Below are positions 23,108 to 31,316 of a DNA stretch of 64,000 nt, one piece after another. Origin of the DNA: Prochlorococcus sp. AG-402-B05. GTDB taxonomy: Bacteria > Cyanobacteriota > Cyanobacteriia > PCC-6307 > Cyanobiaceae. Below the pieces are notes generated by a model. It did no database searches. It had not been told where the DNA came from and saw only the letters and a program-made list of their open reading frames with translations. The position numbers and the translations under genes are program-made. Position 1 is the first letter of the stretch. Every line of letters starts with the position of its first letter. The stretch spans positions 62,001-126,000 of the forward strand of contig QCHK01000003.1 of NCBI GenBank assembly GCA_003279635.1, written 5' to 3'.

Positions 23108-25169
23108 TTTTCTTTATAGCCTTTGGAAGGCTTTTTCTTACACCTACTGGGCCTCTAATATCAAAACATAAACTTCTTCCCAAATCACGAAAAGCTTCCA
23201 ATAAAGTTAATTCGATTTTATCTATTTTATTTAAATCAGGAACATCTGCTACTCTTGCAGTTTTACAAGTATTCCAATCTGCAAATAATACAAAGCTTCT
23301 ATAAACGGAAGCCCAACTACCTTTGCCATATAATTCTTCTAATTTTTTGAACCAGATATTTGCTTCATGAGGTTTATTTTGTAGTATGGAAATTAACGCT
23401 AGACTCCATAATGATTTCTTATCATATTTATTAATCTCAAGTATATTTTTTGATCGATTAATAACTCTTGACTGATAGCTAAATAAAGGATCTAATAAGT
23501 GCCATTTTTCTATTAAATCAAATGTATTAATTATCCCTTTGGGACCTGTTTCTAATGATTTTGCGAGATTAATAAATGATTCATCAAAAGAAATAGTTTT
23601 ATTAGCAGAGTCTTTTCGTTCCCATAATTCAATTTTTCTATTTTTGCTCCAAGACCAATTTCTAATCATCATAAAACGTTTATCTTGACGAACAAGACGG
23701 CTTAAAGCTTTTGCTGAGTCCCTAGTTGTTCCTTGATCGCCTGTTGCTAGCAACCAATATTGTGTACTTTGAAGAGCTAATTCTTCATTACCTGATTTTC
23801 TCCCAAGACGCCTCGAAGATATATTTCCACCATTCAAACGACCAAGATAGGTAAGAGTATTTTCATTTAATTCAGGAGTACTAGCAGTTAAAAAGAGTGT
23901 GGTTGGATCATTACCAACTATCTCTTTTAGAGAAAAAATAACTTCTTGAGCAGGGGAAGATGGAGCAATTTTAATTGTTGAAAAAAGTTCTTTTTTAATA
24001 CTAATCTCACTCATTATGAAGCCTATAAAGAAAACAGTAGATTGCAAGAAATTCCAGTTTTTTTTATTAATTGATTCGGCTATTTTAATCCAGCCTTGGG
24101 CTAAAATTATAGATATTAAAGGTAAAATAGGAGCTATATAGCGACCATCTTTGTTTGGGCTAAGTGAAATAAAAAACCATCCGCTTATTAAGCACCAAAT
24201 TAACCAAAGCCAAGAGTTGCTAGGATTATTAGTTTTCCTATTTAAATCATGAAAACAAATAATCTGATTACGCTTCTTCCATCCAATGAGTAACAAACCA
24301 GCAATACCTCCAATAAATGGAATGTTGCTGAATTGATCTAATAATAATCGTGGATACCAAATAAAACTTTCAGGATCTAAAGGTCCTGGGTCTCCTTCTT
24401 TTGCACCAGAAATAATTACTGCACGATTTGTTCCACTAATAATAGAAATCCAATTTTGATGAAACCAAGGGAAAATAATTGCAAGAATTACAAGTAATGA
24501 TGTAATAATCTGAACACGTCTGGCTTTCTCTCGAAATCCGATTAAAAACACCCAAATTGTTGGTGGTGCAAGAAAAAGTAAAGCACTTTGTTTGATTAAT
24601 AAAGATGAACTTATTGCAAGTGCAGTGAAAATAGCTTGATGGAACTTTCCACCACCATCTACTCTCTTGAGTCTCCAATGACCAAGAAGCCATAGTGAAA
24701 GAATAGTAGTAGCAGCAAGAGGAAGATCTAAAGTGAAATTTAGACGAAGAGAAATAATTGCAGGTGCAATACTTATAATTGATGCTGAGATAAGGCCAAG
24801 AAGTCTGCCTCCTAGATCTTTCCCCCAGTAAGCAATAGTTATCAAGAGAAGACCATGCCATAAGCTCATAACTCTCAAAGCTGAGTCAGAATCTTCTCCA
24901 GAAAAAGACATGAATGTCCCACTAATAATTGGAGATAATGGAGGCATTTTTGGCGAAAGTTCTAGCAATGAATGCCATCCTTCCCATTTCCCACTTTCTA
25001 AGAATCCAAGTGCTCGTCCATGATCAATTGCATTAGTTAAATATTCAGCTTGATCCCAAGAGGGTAGACCTTTGTCTAGCGTCAGCCATATATGGTCAAA
25101 AGAAATACTTAATAGCCAAATTATGCTAATTAGAAGCCATCCTTTTAATCCATAGGATTTTTTATACAT
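23091..25169 (-). CDS. GT39/PMT-like membrane glycosyltransferase
   Basis: 692 aa. The first about 400 residues hold around ten membrane spans, with an acidic loop after the first span (LDKGLPSWDQAEYLTNAIDHGR) typical of dolichyl/polyprenyl-phosphate-sugar GT-C enzymes such as PMT and ArnT. The C-terminal about 290 residues are soluble and include a short TPR-like helical part. Such enzymes transfer a sugar from a lipid carrier on the outer membrane face; the acceptor is unknown. No glycosylation partner genes are adjacent except the two unknown membrane proteins either side. Confidence 0.75.
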   Translation of the reverse strand: MYKKSYGLKGWLLISIIWLLSISFDHIWLTLDKGLPSWDQAEYLTNAIDHGRALGFLESGKWEGWHSLLELSPKMPPLSPIISGTFMSFSGEDSDSALRVMSLWHGLLLITIAYWGKDLGGRLLGLISASIISIAPAIISLRLNFTLDLPLAATTILSLWLLGHWRLKRVDGGGKFHQAIFTALAISSSLLIKQSALLFLAPPTIWVFLIGFREKARRVQIITSLLVILAIIFPWFHQNWISIISGTNRAVIISGAKEGDPGPLDPESFIWYPRLLLDQFSNIPFIGGIAGLLLIGWKKRNQIICFHDLNRKTNNPSNSWLWLIWCLISGWFFISLSPNKDGRYIAPILPLISIILAQGWIKIAESINKKNWNFLQSTVFFIGFIMSEISIKKELFSTIKIAPSSPAQEVIFSLKEIVGNDPTTLFLTASTPELNENTLTYLGRLNGGNISSRRLGRKSGNEELALQSTQYWLLATGDQGTTRDSAKALSRLVRQDKRFMMIRNWSWSKNRKIELWERKDSANKTISFDESFINLAKSLETGPKGIINTFDLIEKWHLLDPLFSYQSRVINRSKNILEINKYDKKSLWSLALISILQNKPHEANIWFKKLEELYGKGSWASVYRSFVLFADWNTCKTARVADVPDLNKIDKIELTLLEAFRDLGRSLCFDIRGPVGVRKSLPKAIKKINDYL

Positions 25170-25257
25170 TTTAATTTCTATATTCCTCTAATAAAAAATT
25201 TATTTGATGAATCATTAGCTTTTTTATATTATTATGAGCTTTTAAATCAAAATGCAA

Positions 25258-25863
25258 TTAATTTTTTGATCTGAGACTTTTCATAGAAGCTGTCCACCAA
25301 AAATTCATCCAGCATACTATACCTATGAATTTAAAACCTTCTTCAAATAGTTGAAGATTGATATAGTTTTCTGGAAATATTCCTTGAATTATTTTATCAA
25401 ATGCAACAGATAAGGCAAGAAAAACAACTGAAACTATGAAGGGTAAAAAGTCAATATCTAGAATTACTTTTCTAAATTTAATTAATATATATATTCCTAA
25501 GATGGAATATGTTACATACAAAAAATCAGGTCCTATGTATTTATCGTGAAGCAAGAAAAAGTCATCAATACATAGTAGAAAAGAGAGTATTCCACCTAGG
25601 AATAAGAAATCAGATTTTTCTCGTTTTTGAATAAGACCAGAAAGCGAACTAAATAAAGCAATTGATGCAGATACTGACCACATTAAAATTCCTAAATTGG
25701 AAATTAATCCTACCCAAATTGGATATCCACATGTTTGAGCCAGGTCACGGATAACTAATATTGATTTAATTCCAAATGAATTGGATAAACCTAAAAGTGA
25801 TAAGTATATGAATAAAGGAGCTATGATTGATGAAGATAAAAAAACAAGACTGCTTTTTTTCAT
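25258..25863 (-). CDS. Polytopic membrane protein, unknown
   Basis: 201 aa, with about six predicted hydrophobic helices and a conserved-looking LLCIDDFFLLHDKYIG loop after the third, carrying acidic and His residues. The ATG at 25863 precedes a basic MKKSS signal-anchor start. It has the same orientation as the GT39-like gene, 88 nt upstream of it, so functional linkage in envelope glycan work is possible. No family name recognised. Confidence 0.6.
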   Translation of the reverse strand: MKKSSLVFLSSSIIAPLFIYLSLLGLSNSFGIKSILVIRDLAQTCGYPIWVGLISNLGILMWSVSASIALFSSLSGLIQKREKSDFLFLGGILSFLLCIDDFFLLHDKYIGPDFLYVTYSILGIYILIKFRKVILDIDFLPFIVSVVFLALSVAFDKIIQGIFPENYINLQLFEEGFKFIGIVCWMNFWWTASMKSLRSKN

Positions 25864-25985
25864 TTGTCTTTAGTATATTTCTTATAATAACTCTATATTG
25901 AATCATTTTAAATAACTAAATCAATAAAAGTTTTGGAAAGTAAAATTCTTTCGAAGTATTTTGAGAATTTAATAATGTTAAAAAT

Positions 25986-26030
25986 ATAAAATACGAAATA
26001 ATTTTTAAAGTTAATTAGTTCGTATTTTAT
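25986..26030. repeat. Perfect 12-bp inverted repeat ATAAAATACGAA / TTCGTATTTTAT
   Basis: Arms at 25986-25997 and 26019-26030 with a 21-nt AT-rich loop, in the 293-nt gap between the divergent 201-aa membrane gene and the UPF0367 gene. It could be an operator or a hairpin in a leader. The right arm is T-rich but not followed by a classical T-run. The gap holds no ORF I would support. Confidence 0.5.
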
Positions 26031-26156
26031 TTGTATAATTAATAGAAAAGTAAATAATCTTTAGTTTGAAATAAATTTTTAAGTATTATTTTTAACATAT
26101 TATTCACTAAATTTCATTTTATTTGCAACAATTAATATGTTCTTAGATTTTTTAAA

Positions 26157-26417
26157 GTGTATTGTATTGAGCTTACGATTAAATTGAGTCCTATGCCTTT
26201 GGTAGTACAGAGAAAAGAGCATGAAGATGCTAAGAGGCTTTACTCTGAAATAATAGATACTATAAAAAACGGTAATCAAAGTCTACTAGAATTGTCTTGT
26301 GAAAAAGTTGAAGATAAAAGAATTACTGTTCTTGTTAGCGAAATTACAGCTGTACAGATTTATGAAAAGACCGGCAGCAGCACTAGTAAACGGCCTGGAT
26401 TTTCACTCCAGAATTGA
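26157..26417 (+). CDS. UPF0367 family protein
   Basis: 86 aa from a GTG start at 26157 (MYCIELTIKLSPMPLVVQRK). This opening, the central LLELSCEKVEDKRITVLVSE, and the end TGSSTSKRPGFSLQ match the small UPF0367 family known only from cyanobacteria. The family opening favours this start over the ATG at 26193. Its stop overlaps the TTG of the downstream ABC ATPase gene by 4 nt, indicating translational coupling. Function unknown. Confidence 0.8.
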   Translation: MYCIELTIKLSPMPLVVQRKEHEDAKRLYSEIIDTIKNGNQSLLELSCEKVEDKRITVLVSEITAVQIYEKTGSSTSKRPGFSLQN

Positions 26418-27127
26418 GAAAAAATAGGAGTCATTCAATTTTGGAACCAACCTCTTGGACTGGCTATTTGGAATTTGATCAAGTCTCTTTTTCTTGGCCG
26501 AATGGAGTCAACGTCATTGATAAATGCTCGTTTTCAATTGTTAAACCCGGTTTGTGGATGCTGGTTGGTAAAAACGGAAGTGGTAAAAGTACCTTGTTTC
26601 GCTTGATCAATGGAGGAATACGTCCTAAAAGCGGGAAAATTTTCTGCTCTCTTAGACCATCCATGGTTTATCAAAATCCAGACCATCAATTGCTTATGCC
26701 AACATGTAAAAGTGAGTTAATGCTTAGCGTTCCTAAAACCATTCCCAAAAACAATCTATTGGACTTAATTCATTCCGCTCTTGAGAAAGTGGACTTGGGT
26801 GAAATGTTGGACAGGCCTATTCATACTTTAAGTGGTGGCCAAAAGCAGCGTTTAGCTCTTGCTGGAGCAATTGTTAGCAATTCAAATTTACTTTTACTTG
26901 ATGAGCCCACAGCTCTATTGGACCCTCAAAGCCAAAATTCAGTTTTGAAAGTTATGCAAAAATTGACAAGTTCCTCTGTTGATCCAATTACAGCAATATG
27001 GGTTACTCATCGATTGGAAGAATTATACTTTTGTGATGGAGCGGCAATTGTCAAAAATGGAGCTATTAGCAATTGGAATTCTGGTTCAAAAGTGTTCCAA
27101 GAATTAAATTCACTTGCCCTTAGGTAG
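26414..27127 (+). CDS. ABC transporter ATPase, ECF/CbiO type
   Basis: 237 aa, TTG start at 26414. Walker A GKNGSGKST (residues 52-60), Q-loop VYQNPDHQL (characteristic of ECF/CbiO-type vitamin and metal transporters), signature LSGGQKQR and Walker B LLLLDEPTALLD. Energy-coupling-factor ATPases drive uptake of vitamins or Co/Ni with an EcfT partner; none is seen nearby, so the transported substrate is unknown. Coupled to the UPF0367 gene and followed 29 nt later by tRNA-Asn. Confidence 0.85.
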   Translation: MRKNRSHSILEPTSWTGYLEFDQVSFSWPNGVNVIDKCSFSIVKPGLWMLVGKNGSGKSTLFRLINGGIRPKSGKIFCSLRPSMVYQNPDHQLLMPTCKSELMLSVPKTIPKNNLLDLIHSALEKVDLGEMLDRPIHTLSGGQKQRLALAGAIVSNSNLLLLDEPTALLDPQSQNSVLKVMQKLTSSSVDPITAIWVTHRLEELYFCDGAAIVKNGAISNWNSGSKVFQELNSLALR

Positions 27128-27156
27128 CTGGCAAGGGTAAGTTCTTAATGTTGTAA

Positions 27157-27228
27157 TCCTCGGTAGCTCAGCGGTAGAGCGATCGGCTGTTAACCGATTG
27201 GTCGCAGGTTCGAATCCCGCCCGGGGAG
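27157..27228 (+). tRNA. trnN: tRNA-Asn (GTT)
   Basis: 72 nt folding as a normal cloverleaf: acceptor TCCTCGG with CCGGGGA, D-arm AGCTCAGCGGTAGAGC, anticodon stem GGCTGTTAACC region with anticodon GTT, and T-arm GCAGGTTCGAATCCCGC (one mismatch). Discriminator base G; CCA is not encoded, as usual in cyanobacteria. A degraded copy of its 3' end occurs at 28542-28564. Confidence 0.95.
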
Positions 27229-27253
27229 TTTATTAGTTCAATCAGAATCAATC

Positions 27254-27281
27254 AAGAGAGTCCTTGAACGCTCTTTTTTTA
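27254..27281 (+). terminator. Rho-independent-like terminator after tRNA-Asn
   Basis: AAGAG ... CTCTT stem (extended AAGAGAG/CGCTCTT with one mismatch) and a loop of about 8-12 nt, followed directly by a T-run and located 26 nt downstream of the tRNA. Confidence 0.6.
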
Positions 27282-27297
27282 TTGGTATGATTGGTTT

Positions 27298-27396
27298 TTG
27301 GGTGTTTCTGATGCTTCAGAGGGTTTCAGTAATCTTCATAAGCAATTATTCAATCCTGAACAATTGCTGAATCATTATTTTAAAAATACTGAATAA
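27298..27396 (+). pseudogene. Short gene relic in the tRNA-Asn region
   Basis: A 32-codon frame (open from about 27278, TTG at 27298) with protein-like content (DASEGFSNLHKQLFNPEQLL). No ATG or ribosome site. Best read as a fragment left by decay rather than a functional gene. Confidence 0.3.
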
Positions 27397-27485
27397 CTCT
27401 AGATATCTATGTTTTCTAGATGTACTATTAAAAGATAATTTTGTAGGTTTAACTTTAAATCAATGATTTAACTGATATATAAATT

Positions 27486-28064
27486 ATGGATCGAAAAAAG
27501 ATTTTCTTATTGATATCGTTTTTAATCGGAAGTTTTACGACAATTGGAAAAATTGAAGCAGGATTAAAAGATGAATATGAAAAAAATAGTGAGTGCAATT
27601 GGAAAACTGCTCAATTTCAGATAATTAAGAAAAACCCTTCTAATACTGAAGAAAGAATTTGTATTACCTCTGATAATAAGATTATAAGTATCGTAACTGG
27701 AACCTCTTGTGCTGCAGGGATTTGCTTGGATTATCCCGCTGAGGGACAATCTAGTTTATTAAAAGGAAAAATAGGCGAATCTGAGAGTTATACAGTTAAT
27801 AATCGAACTTGGGAAAGAGAATATGCTTCCACTTCTAATTATCTTAGTGAATGGGATATTGAAGGCAATGATTTAATTTTATATAAATGTCCAACAGAAC
27901 TCTTCAGTAAAAAATGTTCAGGACAAACAATCAGAAAAGTAATGGGAACTCATAGAACTAAAATAAGTAATGGAACAACTTATCTTTATTATCTCGATCT
28001 AATTCTTAATGCTGGTACAAAGGGTAAGTTTGAGGAGGGAATACTTTATGCCGGAAAATTATAG
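27486..28064 (+). CDS. Secreted hypothetical protein with six cysteines
   Basis: 192 aa with a signal peptide (MDRKKIFLLISFLIGSFTTI then likely cleavage near residue 25). The mature chain is beta-rich with six cysteines (C37, C59, C75, C80 and two in YKCPTELFSKKCSG), which could form three disulfides. Not recognised. It sits between tRNA-Asn and the degraded tRNA-Asn copy, among gene fragments, so it may be cargo of a decayed insertion or a lineage-specific gene. Confidence 0.6.
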   Translation: MDRKKIFLLISFLIGSFTTIGKIEAGLKDEYEKNSECNWKTAQFQIIKKNPSNTEERICITSDNKIISIVTGTSCAAGICLDYPAEGQSSLLKGKIGESESYTVNNRTWEREYASTSNYLSEWDIEGNDLILYKCPTELFSKKCSGQTIRKVMGTHRTKISNGTTYLYYLDLILNAGTKGKFEEGILYAGKL

Positions 28065-28243
28065 AGAATGATCAACTTCATCACTTTCATTCCACAGGAT
28101 TATTTTACCGATCACTAATGAAATGGGAGTTAGGGAGGAAAGATAGTGCTTTCTCTGATATGAGAGAAGCATTGTCTTTAGTTCCCTCAGGTTCATCAGA
28201 TGAAAAAAAGATTCAAAACTTCTACAAGGATGCTTGTTCATAA
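28032..28243 (+). pseudogene. C-terminal relic of a TPR-like protein
   Basis: A frame open from 28032 to TAA at 28241-28243, starting inside the preceding CDS. It reads GLFYRSLMKWELGRKDSAFS and MREALSLVPSGSSDEKKIQ, the shape of a final tetratricopeptide unit. The only ATG (28118) would give 41 aa without a ribosome site. Likely a truncated gene. Confidence 0.4.
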
Positions 28244-28349
28244 AGATTAGTGCTTATTTTTCTAAGATATTTAAGAGTTCAATCAAAAAATCTTGCAGAT
28301 TGATAATTCATAACTGAACTAGTAAATAAGAGTTCTCCTTTGGTTTGAT

Positions 28350-28442
28350 TTGGAAAATCCTTCCTTTAATCCTCCTGTCAAAATTCTGCTTGCTAATTGG
28401 GTTGAAGGGAGCAGAGTTGAGCATTCAGCGGTGCATCAATGA
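28350..28442 (+). pseudogene. Short gene relic (30 codons)
   Basis: TTG 28350 to TGA 28442. The content FDLENPSFNPPVKILLANWV then EGSRVEHSAVHQ looks like genuine protein sequence but is too short and lacks a good start. Part of the cluster of fragments between tRNA-Asn and its degraded copy. Confidence 0.3.
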
Positions 28443-28925
28443 TGCTTCTTTTTCCTTTTTCCTTCTATTACTGAACAATGAACTGACTTTTCCCCGAATA
28501 TCGCCCCCCATAAGCAGTCACTACAAGTCAGGAAGAAACGATTCGACTCCTGCACGGGGAGTTTTAAAGGCAAATGTAAATTTGTTGATCCATCAGAATA
28601 GATTATCTGTTGACTTTTGAGTTTCAAAAAACTATTTCTTCGTTTAGAAGATTAAAATAAATCTTATAAAATTTTTGTTAGTTTTTTTATATAAGTTTTA
28701 GAATTCCTTAACAGTAAAGCCTTGGAATCGGAAGACTTTCTAAAGACAGTGTATCGATTTTTCGCCTTTTCAGAGCTGAAAAAGTAGTGGTACTAGTTGG
28801 TCTTATCGATTAGGTCATGGAAAACCAAATTCTTCGAATTCTGCAATAAAAACAAAATTTTGAGATAATCATATGAATCTTTAGTAGCTGCTCTGTTGCG
28901 GGTACTTTTAATTTGGAAATTATTA
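28443..28925. other. Non-coding stretch ahead of rpaA, including tRNA-derived repeat
   Basis: Contains the degraded tRNA-Asn 3' end (28542-28564), AT-rich sequence, and a perfect TTTTCAG-AG-CTGAAAA palindrome at 28767-28782 that could be a control site or leader hairpin for rpaA. No CDS supported. Confidence 0.5.
28542..28564 (+). repeat. Degraded direct repeat of the tRNA-Asn 3' end (candidate att remnant)
   Basis: These 23 nt match 27209-27231 (T-loop to just past the tRNA end) at 20 of 23 positions. A tRNA at one end and a partial copy of its 3' end at the other is the classical footprint of a tRNA-targeting integrase. No integrase remains between them. Confidence 0.6.
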
Positions 28926-29723
28926 ATGAAGCCTTGTATCTTACTCATTGAAGATGACCAAGACATGAGAGATCTGGTTGCAGGGCATCTTGAGCACACC
29001 GGTTTTGATGTCCAAAAAGCAGAGGATGGCATCAAGGGCCAAGCTTTAGCTCTGCAATATGCGCCTGATTTAATCCTTCTTGATTTAATGCTTCCTAAAG
29101 TTGATGGTTTAACTCTTTGTCAGCGCTTAAGAAGAGATGAGAGAACATCAGCAATCCCTATTCTCATGATTACTGCATTAGGTGGAATCAAAGATAAAGT
29201 TACGGGTTTTAATTCTGGTGCAGATGATTACATCACAAAACCATTTGATCTTGAGGAATTACAAGTAAGGATCAAGGCGTTGCTGAGAAGAACTAATCGT
29301 GCACCACTTGGAAGTAATAATCAGCAAGAAATACTCAATTACGGCCCTCTTACACTCGTTCCTGAAAGATTTGAGGCGATATGGTTCGAATCTCCAGTTC
29401 GTTTGACTCATTTAGAATTTGAATTGCTCCATTGCTTGATGCAAAGGCATGGACAGACAGTTGCACCCTCTTTAATTCTTAAAGAAGTTTGGGGTTACGA
29501 GCCTGATGATGATATTGAGACTATTAGGGTACATGTAAGACATTTAAGAACTAAGCTCGAACCTGACCCAAGAAAACCAAGATTCATCAAAACTGTTTAT
29601 GGTGCAGGATATTGCTTGGAGTTACCAACAGGTGACAAAATAAGTGAGATTCAATCATTAATAACTCAAGCGAGAGAAACTAACTCTTTAAAAAATAATA
29701 CCGATGAAAGAGTGATTGCTTAA
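28926..29723 (+). CDS. rpaA: OmpR-family response regulator RpaA
   Basis: 265 aa from ATG 28926 ([12 protein letters not shown]); the longer TTG frame adds non-conserved residues. Receiver domain with phosphoacceptor Asp53 (LILLDLMLP) and Lys in TKPFD; winged-helix output domain with [20 protein letters not shown] and [13 protein letters not shown], diagnostic for RpaA. RpaA is the cyanobacterial circadian output regulator, phosphorylated by SasA. A long 5' region separates it from upstream genes, and its stop interlocks with that of holB (4-nt TTAA overlap). Confidence 0.92.
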   Translation: MKPCILLIEDDQDMRDLVAGHLEHTGFDVQKAEDGIKGQALALQYAPDLILLDLMLPKVDGLTLCQRLRRDERTSAIPILMITALGGIKDKVTGFNSGADDYITKPFDLEELQVRIKALLRRTNRAPLGSNNQQEILNYGPLTLVPERFEAIWFESPVRLTHLEFELLHCLMQRHGQTVAPSLILKEVWGYEPDDDIETIRVHVRHLRTKLEPDPRKPRFIKTVYGAGYCLELPTGDKISEIQSLITQARETNSLKNNTDERVIA

Positions 29724-30679
29724 TCAAGCAAGTTTATTTCTAATAAAGTTACCTCCCAAGCAAGTCTAGGCTGCACAAATTTCAATAATTGTTTTCTAAG
29801 CTCTTCAAGTTGTATAACAATATTAGAATTTTTCTCTTTTATCCAAGCCCTATTTTGTAGAAAATTAATAAGCCATAGTTGTTGCTCTATGTTGAGTTCA
29901 TCAGAGATTTCTTTCGCTAATTTTAATAACTCAATTGGATTATTTAATTGGATTTCTAACTTTTGTCTTAATGAAGTTGAAATTGATAACCAAAATTGAA
30001 GATTTACGATATAGCGACCAGGAGATCCATATGAAAAATCGATTAATTCTCTAATTTTTTCACGAGGAACATCATCTATTTTTTGAAAAACTTCTGTCTT
30101 TTCAATAATTTTGTTTACTTGATTATCATTCAGGCGAATAAATGGGACTATCTGACATCTTGATCGAATAGTTGATAATAATTTTTCTGGTCTTTGAGTG
30201 ATAAGAATAAATAATCCTGTATATGTTTCTTCAAGAGTTTTTAATAATGCATTTGATGCAGATTCATTTATTCTTTCAATATCTTCAATTATTACTATGC
30301 TTCTTTCTGATTCAAATGGCTTTTTCCCTAGAAATTCTATTATTTCTTTGATTTGATTTAGCCTTATTTGCGGAGGAGATTTCATATTGATACCATCTAA
30401 CTTTGCTTTTGTCTGAGAAATACTTTGACCTTGAACTATATAAGATGGCTCTACCCATAATAAGTCAGGATGATTATTGCTATTTATTTTTCTGTTTGTA
30501 CTTTCTTTGTCCTGATTTTTGTCAAGAATAGCTTTAATAAAAATTTTAGCAGTTTTTTTTCTTCCAACTCCCTCTGGACCAGAAAATAAATAAGCATGAG
30601 AAATATGTTCTTTTGAAATAGCAGACTTTAAAATTTTAAGTGCTAAATCTTGCCCATATATATTTTTAAAATTGTCCAT
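29720..30679 (-). CDS. holB: DNA polymerase III delta-prime subunit
   Basis: 319 aa AAA+ clamp-loader type: [20 protein letters not shown] (Walker-A-like at 34-42), the [22 protein letters not shown] sensor/Walker B region and RSRCQIVPF. The zinc-binding cysteines of typical HolB/DnaX are absent in this short form. The protein orders loading of the beta clamp. It starts 1 nt after tmk, in the copA-tmk-holB run. The converging end overlaps rpaA by 4 nt. Confidence 0.88.
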   Translation of the reverse strand: MDNFKNIYGQDLALKILKSAISKEHISHAYLFSGPEGVGRKKTAKIFIKAILDKNQDKESTNRKINSNNHPDLLWVEPSYIVQGQSISQTKAKLDGINMKSPPQIRLNQIKEIIEFLGKKPFESERSIVIIEDIERINESASNALLKTLEETYTGLFILITQRPEKLLSTIRSRCQIVPFIRLNDNQVNKIIEKTEVFQKIDDVPREKIRELIDFSYGSPGRYIVNLQFWLSISTSLRQKLEIQLNNPIELLKLAKEISDELNIEQQLWLINFLQNRAWIKEKNSNIVIQLEELRKQLLKFVQPRLAWEVTLLEINLLD

Positions 30680-30680
30680 T

Positions 30681-31316
30681 TTATTTGTTTTTTAGTAATT
30701 TCTTTATCTCAGATTTAATCTCGGATATGATTTTTTCTTTAGCCTTAATAGCAGATATTTTTTTCCAGTTACTGTCCTCGGACAATGCTTGAAAGCCTAG
30801 AGAAACATTTGATAAAAACTCTCTACCTTCTTTTTCTATTCGATCATCTTTTCTATTAATTCTTCTTCTAATACTTTCTTCAATAGGTATGTCTAATAAA
30901 AATGTAATATCTGGAGCAATGCCCTGTGTGGCTATTGCTTCGAGATCTTTAATTAAATTGATATCTAAATTCCTTCCATAACCTTGATAAGCAAGTGTTG
31001 ATCCACAAAATCTATCGCTTATTACCCAATCCCCTTTTTCTAAAGTTGGGCGAATAATTTCATTTACATGTTGTGATCTATCTGCGGCATAAAGCAAAAG
31101 CTCAGTAATAGAATCTGGGGGTGTTTCTCTGGAAGTATCTAGTAGAAGCGATCTTATTGATTTTCCTAACTTAGTCCCTCCTGGCTCTCTAGTGATGACT
31201 AATTTATTGTTTTCAGGTATGAGGTCGGTACCAATAAGCCATTTGGATAATTCATTGATTTGAGTGGTTTTACCCGAGCCATCAATACCCTCAAAAACAA
31301 TAAACTTTCCTTTCAT
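30681..31316 (-). CDS. tmk: Thymidylate kinase
   Basis: 211 aa with P-loop FEGIDGSGKTTQ near the N-terminus, the substrate motif TREPGGTKLGK, and DRFCGSTLAYQGYGR (DRx signature), the standard Tmk set. It converts dTMP to dTDP. The start overlaps the copA stop by 4 nt and the stop is 1 nt from holB, so the three are one transcript. Confidence 0.95.
   Translation of the reverse strand: MKGKFIVFEGIDGSGKTTQINELSKWLIGTDLIPENNKLVITREPGGTKLGKSIRSLLLDTSRETPPDSITELLLYAADRSQHVNEIIRPTLEKGDWVISDRFCGSTLAYQGYGRNLDINLIKDLEAIATQGIAPDITFLLDIPIEESIRRRINRKDDRIEKEGREFLSNVSLGFQALSEDSNWKKISAIKAKEKIISEIKSEIKKLLKNK

Noticed and set aside
24436-24861. 141-codon minus frame within the GT39-like gene
   Set aside because: Alternative frame on the same strand inside a longer gene with clear membrane-protein pattern; Cys/Ser-rich shadow.
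28345-28620. 91-codon plus frame crossing the degraded tRNA-Asn repeat
   Set aside because: TTG start, runs across the tRNA-derived repeat, composition not protein-like; the other frame at 28350-28442 looks more coding.
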